Shown one piece after another: positions 60,215 through 64,000 of a DNA stretch of 64,000 bases. Source of the DNA: Kutzneria chonburiensis (GTDB lineage Bacteria > Actinomycetota > Actinomycetes > Mycobacteriales > Pseudonocardiaceae); NCBI RefSeq assembly GCF_028622115.1, contig NZ_CP097263.1, positions 9,869,501 through 9,933,500 of the forward strand. Reading direction: 5' to 3'. Position 1 is the first letter of the stretch; each line of letters opens with the position of its first letter. The position numbers and the translations under genes are program-made. A model generated the notes under the pieces. The model saw only the letters and a program-made list of their open reading frames with translations, was not told the origin of the DNA and searched no databases.

Positions 60215-60574
60215 ATGTCGAAACAGCTGCCGCTGGTCGAGCAGTCGCTGTGCTGCTCGCCGCTGATGCGCCAACCGCTGTCCGAGGACCAGTCCGCGGA
60301 GTTGGCCCGGGTGTTCAAGGCGCTCGGCGACCCGGTGCGCCTGCGGCTGCTGTCCCTGATCGCCTCCCACGCCGGCGGCGAGGCGTGCGTGTGCGACCTG
60401 ACCGACGCCTTCGACCTGACCGGGCCGACCATCTCCCATCACCTGAAGGTGTTGCGGGAGGCCGGGATCATCGACGGCGAGCGGCGCGGGACCTGGGTCT
60501 ACTACCGGGTGCTGCCCACGACGTTGCAGATGCTGTCGACCGTGCTCATGGCGCCCGGGTCGGTGACCACGTGA
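60215..60574 (+). CDS. ArsR/SmtB-family metal-responsive repressor
   Basis: A 119-residue winged-helix repressor: 'ELARVFKALGDPVRLRLLSLIASHAGGEACVCDLTDAFDLTGPTISHHLKVLREAGII' covers the helix-turn-helix, with the As(III)-type 'ACVCDL' cysteines. A further Cys pair 'SLCCSPLM' at the N-terminus resembles CmtR/ArsR variants. It should repress itself and the ArsI/CadI gene until arsenic or cadmium binds. Confidence 0.94.
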   Translation: MSKQLPLVEQSLCCSPLMRQPLSEDQSAELARVFKALGDPVRLRLLSLIASHAGGEACVCDLTDAFDLTGPTISHHLKVLREAGIIDGERRGTWVYYRVLPTTLQMLSTVLMAPGSVTT

Positions 60575-60622
60575 CCGCTGTGGACGACGGCCAGCACTAC
60601 GGCGTCTGGCGCGACGTCGTCC

Positions 60623-62386
60623 TCATCGAGCGTCGCGGCTCTCGTTGACCGTGGGCAGCCGGACCGTGAACCGGGAGCCCTCACCCAGCACGCTCTCGGC
60701 CGTGACGGTGCCGCCGTGGGCCTCCACCAGCTTGCGCACGATGGCCAGACCGAGTCCGCTGCCGCCGGTCTGACGGTTGCGGGACTTCTCGGCCCGCCAG
60801 AAGCGGTCGAAGACGTGCGGGAGGTCCTCTGCCGCGATACCCGATCCAGTGTCGCTGACCGCAATCACCGTGGAGTTGGTGGCGTGGCGGCTGACCACCC
60901 GGACCACGCCGCCCGGGCCGGTGTGCCGGACGGCGTTGGTGACGAGGTTGTCGACGATCTGCCGGAGCCGTACGGGATCGGCGTCGACATCGCCGTCGTC
61001 GGCCTCGCCGGCCAGCTCGACCCCGGCGGCGTCGGCGCGGGCCCGGTGGGCGGCGCACACCTGCGTGGTCAGCTCGGTCAGCGACACGGGCTCAGGATGC
61101 AGGCGCAGCGTGCCGGCGTCGGCCTGAGCCAGGTCCTGGAGGTCGTCGATGATGTGCTGGAGCTGCATCGCCTCCTCCAGCAGCGACGCGATCAGCGCCT
61201 CGTCGGGCTCGCTGACGCCGTCCTGGGTCGCCTCCAACCAGCCCCGGATGTTGCTGAGTGGGGTCCGGAGCTCGTGGGCGATATCGCTGATCAGGTCGGT
61301 CCGCAGGCGCTCGACCTGGGCCCGGGTCGCGGCCATGTCGTTGAACGCCCCGGCCAGGCGGCCGATCTCGTCCCGGCGCTTCACGTCGACCGTGGCGTTG
61401 ACGTCGCCGTCACGCATGCGCTGCGCGGCGGCGGTCAGGGCCCGCAGCGGCTGGGTGAAGCGCCGGCCGGCCAGCAGGGTGACGACGATCGTCACGAGCA
61501 GGACGCCACCGACGGCCAGCCCGATGCGGACCTTGTTGCCGGCCGACAGGTCGAACGGGTTCGGCGTGACCGAGCCGCCGGGACTGGTCACGAACAGCAG
61601 GGCGGCGGGCGCGACGAACGGCGTCAGCTGCTCGTGCCGGCCGGTGGTGACGCAGTCCTGCACCCGCTGGTCGTTCTGCGCCGGCGCGACCTCGCTCGGG
61701 GCGGCCTGCGTGGTCCGCGCCTGCCACGAGAAGTCAAGGCCGACGTCGACCGGGGGCAGCTTCTGTCGGGCCAGGCACTCGTTGACCAGGCCGTCCAGCT
61801 GGTCGAGGGCGGCCTGCTCGGACTTGACGGGCTGGTTGAGCGTCTTGGCGCAGGTGCCGGCGTCGGGGCTCTGGATCCGCGGCCGGCCGCTGGGCAGCTC
61901 GGTGACGGTGCCGACCGCGCCGCGGTTGCGCACGCAGTCCAGCGCCCGGTGGGCCAGCGCGTCCAGGAAGGCGATGTCGTCCTGGCTCAACGCGTACGGG
62001 CCGATCGCCGTCGGGGAGATGCGGTCCGGCCCGGCGTTGACCAGGCTCGGGTCGACCGACAGCGCGTCGACGCCGGCCGAGGCCGAGGTGGGCAGCGGAG
62101 CGTTGCCGGGCTCGGAATCGATGATGACGTGGCGGTTCTGGTCGGTCAGCACGATCCGCCGGCCGAGCTCCTGCGCCAGCACCGTCACCTGCTGGCCGAC
62201 GCCGTCCCAGCTCGGGTGCCGGGCCGCGTAGCCGACCAGGTCGTCGTAGATCTGGTTGCCGGAGCTGATGGCCTGCCCCTGCTCCTGCTGGATGGCCACG
62301 CTGGTGGTCTGGATGGCCAGCCAGGCCGTGGCCGCGATGGAACAGGCGGCGACCACAATGGACAGTGCCAGCAGCCGGGTCAGCAC
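60623..62386 (-). CDS. Sensor histidine kinase (HAMP-HisKA-HATPase)
   Basis: A 587-residue membrane sensor. Helix 1 'LLALSIVVAACSIAATAWLAI', a large outer domain of about 280 residues with four spaced Cys, helix 2 'IGLAVGGVLLVTIVVTLLAG', HAMP, HisKA 'SDIAHELRTPLSNIRGWLEA' (phospho-His) and HATPase ('NLVTNAVRHTGPGG', 'VSDTGSGIAAEDLPHVFDRFWR', 'GGSGLGLAIV'). GTG 62386 overlaps the response-regulator stop by one base, so the pair is coupled. Confidence 0.94.
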   Translation of the reverse strand: MLTRLLALSIVVAACSIAATAWLAIQTTSVAIQQEQGQAISSGNQIYDDLVGYAARHPSWDGVGQQVTVLAQELGRRIVLTDQNRHVIIDSEPGNAPLPTSASAGVDALSVDPSLVNAGPDRISPTAIGPYALSQDDIAFLDALAHRALDCVRNRGAVGTVTELPSGRPRIQSPDAGTCAKTLNQPVKSEQAALDQLDGLVNECLARQKLPPVDVGLDFSWQARTTQAAPSEVAPAQNDQRVQDCVTTGRHEQLTPFVAPAALLFVTSPGGSVTPNPFDLSAGNKVRIGLAVGGVLLVTIVVTLLAGRRFTQPLRALTAAAQRMRDGDVNATVDVKRRDEIGRLAGAFNDMAATRAQVERLRTDLISDIAHELRTPLSNIRGWLEATQDGVSEPDEALIASLLEEAMQLQHIIDDLQDLAQADAGTLRLHPEPVSLTELTTQVCAAHRARADAAGVELAGEADDGDVDADPVRLRQIVDNLVTNAVRHTGPGGVVRVVSRHATNSTVIAVSDTGSGIAAEDLPHVFDRFWRAEKSRNRQTGGSGLGLAIVRKLVEAHGGTVTAESVLGEGSRFTVRLPTVNESRDAR

Positions 62387-63078
62387 TAGGGCCTCTCCTC
62401 GGCGGTCAGCTTGTAGCCGACCCCGTACACGGTGACCAGCCGGACCGGGCGGCGCGGGTCGGGCTCGATCTTCTTGCGCAGGTTCATCACGTGCACGTCG
62501 ATCGTGCGGTCGGTGATGTAGCGGTCGAAACCGTGCAGGCGGGCCAGCAGCTGCTGCCGGGTGAACACCCGGTCCGGTTGCCCGGCAAGGGTTTCCAGCA
62601 GCAGGAACTCGCCGGGCGTGCACTCGACCCGCCGGCCGTCGCTGGTCACGATGTGCCGTCCGGGATCGATGACGATGGGGCCGACCCGCAGCAGCTCGTC
62701 CGGCTCGGCCGCGCGCCGGCCGCGGCGCAGCAGGGTCCGCACCCGGGCGACGAGCTCGCGTGGGCTGAACGGCTTGGTCATGTAGTCGTCGGCGCCCAGG
62801 TCCAGGCCGAGCAGCAGATCGTCCTCGGTGGACCGCGCGGTCAGCATCAGCACCAGCACGTCCGATTCGGACCGCAGCACCCTGATCACGTCCAGACCGT
62901 CCACTTTGGGCATCATGACGTCCAGCACCAGCAGGTCGGGCCGGCTGGCCCGGACCGTGTCGATCGCGGCCCGGCCGTCGCCGACCACGACAACCGTGTG
63001 TCGCTCACGCTCGAGATAGCGGCGGACCAGCTCCGCCTGCTTCTCGTCGTCCTCGGCCAGCACGATGTGGGCGCACAT
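62386..63078 (-). CDS. OmpR/PhoB-family response regulator
   Basis: A 230-residue regulator with receiver domain ('IVLAEDDEKQAELVRRYLE', Asp in 'LLVLDVMMPKVDGLDV', Lys in 'DDYMTKPFSPRELVARV') and OmpR-type winged helix ('CTPGEFLLLETLAGQPDRVFTRQQLLARLHG', 'VHVMNLRKKIEPDPRRPVRLVTVYGVGYKL'). First gene of the two-gene system; divergent from the lipoprotein gene, a probable target. Confidence 0.95.
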   Translation of the reverse strand: MCAHIVLAEDDEKQAELVRRYLERERHTVVVVGDGRAAIDTVRASRPDLLVLDVMMPKVDGLDVIRVLRSESDVLVLMLTARSTEDDLLLGLDLGADDYMTKPFSPRELVARVRTLLRRGRRAAEPDELLRVGPIVIDPGRHIVTSDGRRVECTPGEFLLLETLAGQPDRVFTRQQLLARLHGFDRYITDRTIDVHVMNLRKKIEPDPRRPVRLVTVYGVGYKLTAEERP

Positions 63079-63156
63079 GGCACCGATGATAGTTCCGCCA
63101 CGCGGAAGCCACCGGATCCTGACAAGTTCCACACAACCGTCGGTGATGGTGTCGGC

Positions 63157-63690
63157 ATGAGCAAACTCCTCGGCCTGGCGGCGCTGGCCGTGGTGTTGGG
63201 CGCATGCTCGACGACCGCCCCGCCGCCACCGCAGGTCGCGTCCATCGAAGGCGGCAGCGCCGCGCCGACCACCAGCGCCACGAGTGTGGCCGGCCGTCCG
63301 CAGTGGCGGCTGGACAGCACCGACGAGGAGGTCAAGAAGCTCTGGTTCGCCTATTACGCCTGCCTGGGCGAACACGGGCACAAGATGATCCCGGAGCGGG
63401 GGTCGCCGGACCAGAACAGCCACACGCCGCAGGACAAGGCGGCCGAGGACGCCTGCCTGCACACGATGCCGCTGGAGCCGGACGAGCTGGACAAGTCCAA
63501 GAACCCGCACTTCCTCGACGACTACCACGTGTACATGAAGTGCCTGACCGACAAGGGGATGCGGGTGCACGCCATCGACCCGTTCGGCACCGGCTGGACC
63601 TTCGACGACGGCGTCACGCAGACCTTGTCCAACGACCAGCAGATCAAGGTCGAGCACGACTGCCAGGCCCAGTCGTTCGCCAACCACTGA
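63157..63690 (+). CDS. Putative lipoprotein
   Basis: A 177-residue lipoprotein: signal peptide 'MSKLLGLAALAVVLGAC' with lipobox LGAC (lipidated Cys17), then a Thr/Pro/Ser linker and a domain with three more Cys ('YYACLGEHGHKM', 'EDACLHTMP', 'YMKCLTDKGM') and a fourth near the end ('EHDCQAQ'), suggesting disulfides. No family recognised. It is followed by the adaptor-like gene 13 bp later and is probably controlled by the divergent two-component system. Confidence 0.82.
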   Translation: MSKLLGLAALAVVLGACSTTAPPPPQVASIEGGSAAPTTSATSVAGRPQWRLDSTDEEVKKLWFAYYACLGEHGHKMIPERGSPDQNSHTPQDKAAEDACLHTMPLEPDELDKSKNPHFLDDYHVYMKCLTDKGMRVHAIDPFGTGWTFDDGVTQTLSNDQQIKVEHDCQAQSFANH

Positions 63691-63703
63691 AGGAGAACGG
63701 GAA

Positions 63704-64000
63704 GTGGCAGCGCAGGGCCGCCGTCGGGCGGTGATCGGGATCGCCGTGCTGGTCGTGGTGGTCGGCACGGTGCTGGGGGTGGCGTGGATCGACTCCCGAC
63801 ACGGCTCGTCGGCCGCCGTCACCGCTCCGCCTTTGGCATCGACCGTGGAAGTCAAGCGGATGGACCTGACCAACGGGCAGTCCTTCGGTGGCACGCTGGG
63901 CTTCGGCGCGCCGCAGACGGTGAAGGGTGCCGGGGCGGGCGTGGTGACGAAACTGCCGGCGGTGGGGGACATCGCGGCGCAGGGCAAGGCGTTGTACTGG
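63704..64000 (+). CDS. Membrane-fusion/peptidoglycan-binding adaptor-like protein (partial, cut by window end)
   Basis: The first 99 residues only. GTG 63704 follows AAGGAGAA (63690-63697). A basic start and one helix 'AVIGIAVLVVVVGTVLGVAWI' anchor the protein; the outer part 'VEVKRMDLTNGQSFGGTLGFGAPQTVKGAGAGVVTKLPAVGDIAAQGKALYW' (read in pieces) is the start typical of actinobacterial HlyD-like adaptors carrying a peptidoglycan-binding domain, usually followed by a MacB-type ABC exporter. Together with the lipoprotein it probably forms an envelope-exporter operon under the divergent two-component system. Confidence 0.72.
   Translation, partial: MAAQGRRRAVIGIAVLVVVVGTVLGVAWIDSRHGSSAAVTAPPLASTVEVKRMDLTNGQSFGGTLGFGAPQTVKGAGAGVVTKLPAVGDIAAQGKALYW

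Noticed and set aside
60571-60648. 25-codon frame starting GTG that overlaps the ArsR stop
   Set aside because: Too short, no similarity I can name, and its end overlaps the convergent histidine kinase gene.

Overview
This is high-GC actinobacterial DNA. The gene content (EspG-like ESX protein, IniB/IniA/IniC-like cluster, a four-gene 'conservon', DUF742 proteins, TIGR03086-type protein, many GTG/TTG starts) points to the Pseudonocardiales (Kutzneria/Amycolatopsis-like), but the genus is an inference. I saw no tRNA, rRNA, CRISPR array or intact insertion sequence.

Layout. 0-5.5 kb: EspG-like gene, iron-box-controlled siderophore-interacting protein, an ABC exporter operon (ATPase gene frameshifted) ending in a small XRE regulator, a Z-FPP-type cis-prenyltransferase, and a BlaI/M56 pair. 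5.5-9.2 kb: divergent MarR/MFS pair, then a lower-GC stretch with one unknown membrane protein, ending in a decayed second copy of the MFS 3' end. 9.2-17 kb: Tat-exported PHP protein, orphan DUF742 protein, GH3-like protein with an altered nucleophile, DODA-type dioxygenase whose leader is a large nested palindrome, divergent P450/TetR. 17-26.7 kb: methyltransferase, two dynamin-like GTPases and an IniB-like repeat protein, divergent from a membrane-anchored Hsp70 and a large LuxR ATPase; then a 14-residue-repeat protein. 26.8-31.6 kb: DUF5107 protein behind a LacI-type operator, SDR/DUF2867 protein, MarR/TIGR03086 pair, small unknown gene. 31.6-35.1 kb: Ser/Thr kinase plus HTH-DNA-methylase-TRD gene, divergent from a PP2C phosphatase. 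35.1-45.1 kb: two-component pair, RecB-like nuclease/SF1 helicase fusion, frameshifted membrane protein, frameshifted secreted lectin/beta-helix protein. 45.2-52.3 kb: pseudouridine synthase, a 1-kb gene-free repeat-rich stretch and an iterative 6-MSAS-type PKS behind a 22-bp perfect palindrome. 52.3-64 kb: conservon, RecQ, FAD monooxygenase, ArsI/CadI and ArsR pair, a second two-component system, a lipoprotein, and a membrane-fusion/adaptor-like gene cut by the window edge.

How the parts work together. Three units stand out. (1) IniB-like + two dynamin-like GTPases + membrane-tethered Hsp70 + LuxR ATPase looks like an envelope-stress/membrane-remodelling system with its own regulator. (2) A kinase, a single-chain HTH/N6-adenine methylase/target-recognition protein and a PP2C phosphatase share one control region with a 19-bp palindrome, suggesting phosphorylation-controlled DNA methylation or defence. 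(3) A stand-alone iterative aromatic PKS faces a conservon across a strong bidirectional hairpin.

Caution: four genes (ABC ATPase near 1597, methyltransferase near 17748, membrane protein near 42303, secreted protein near 43463) each need a one- or two-base correction in a GC run to read through. This may be sequencing error rather than biology.
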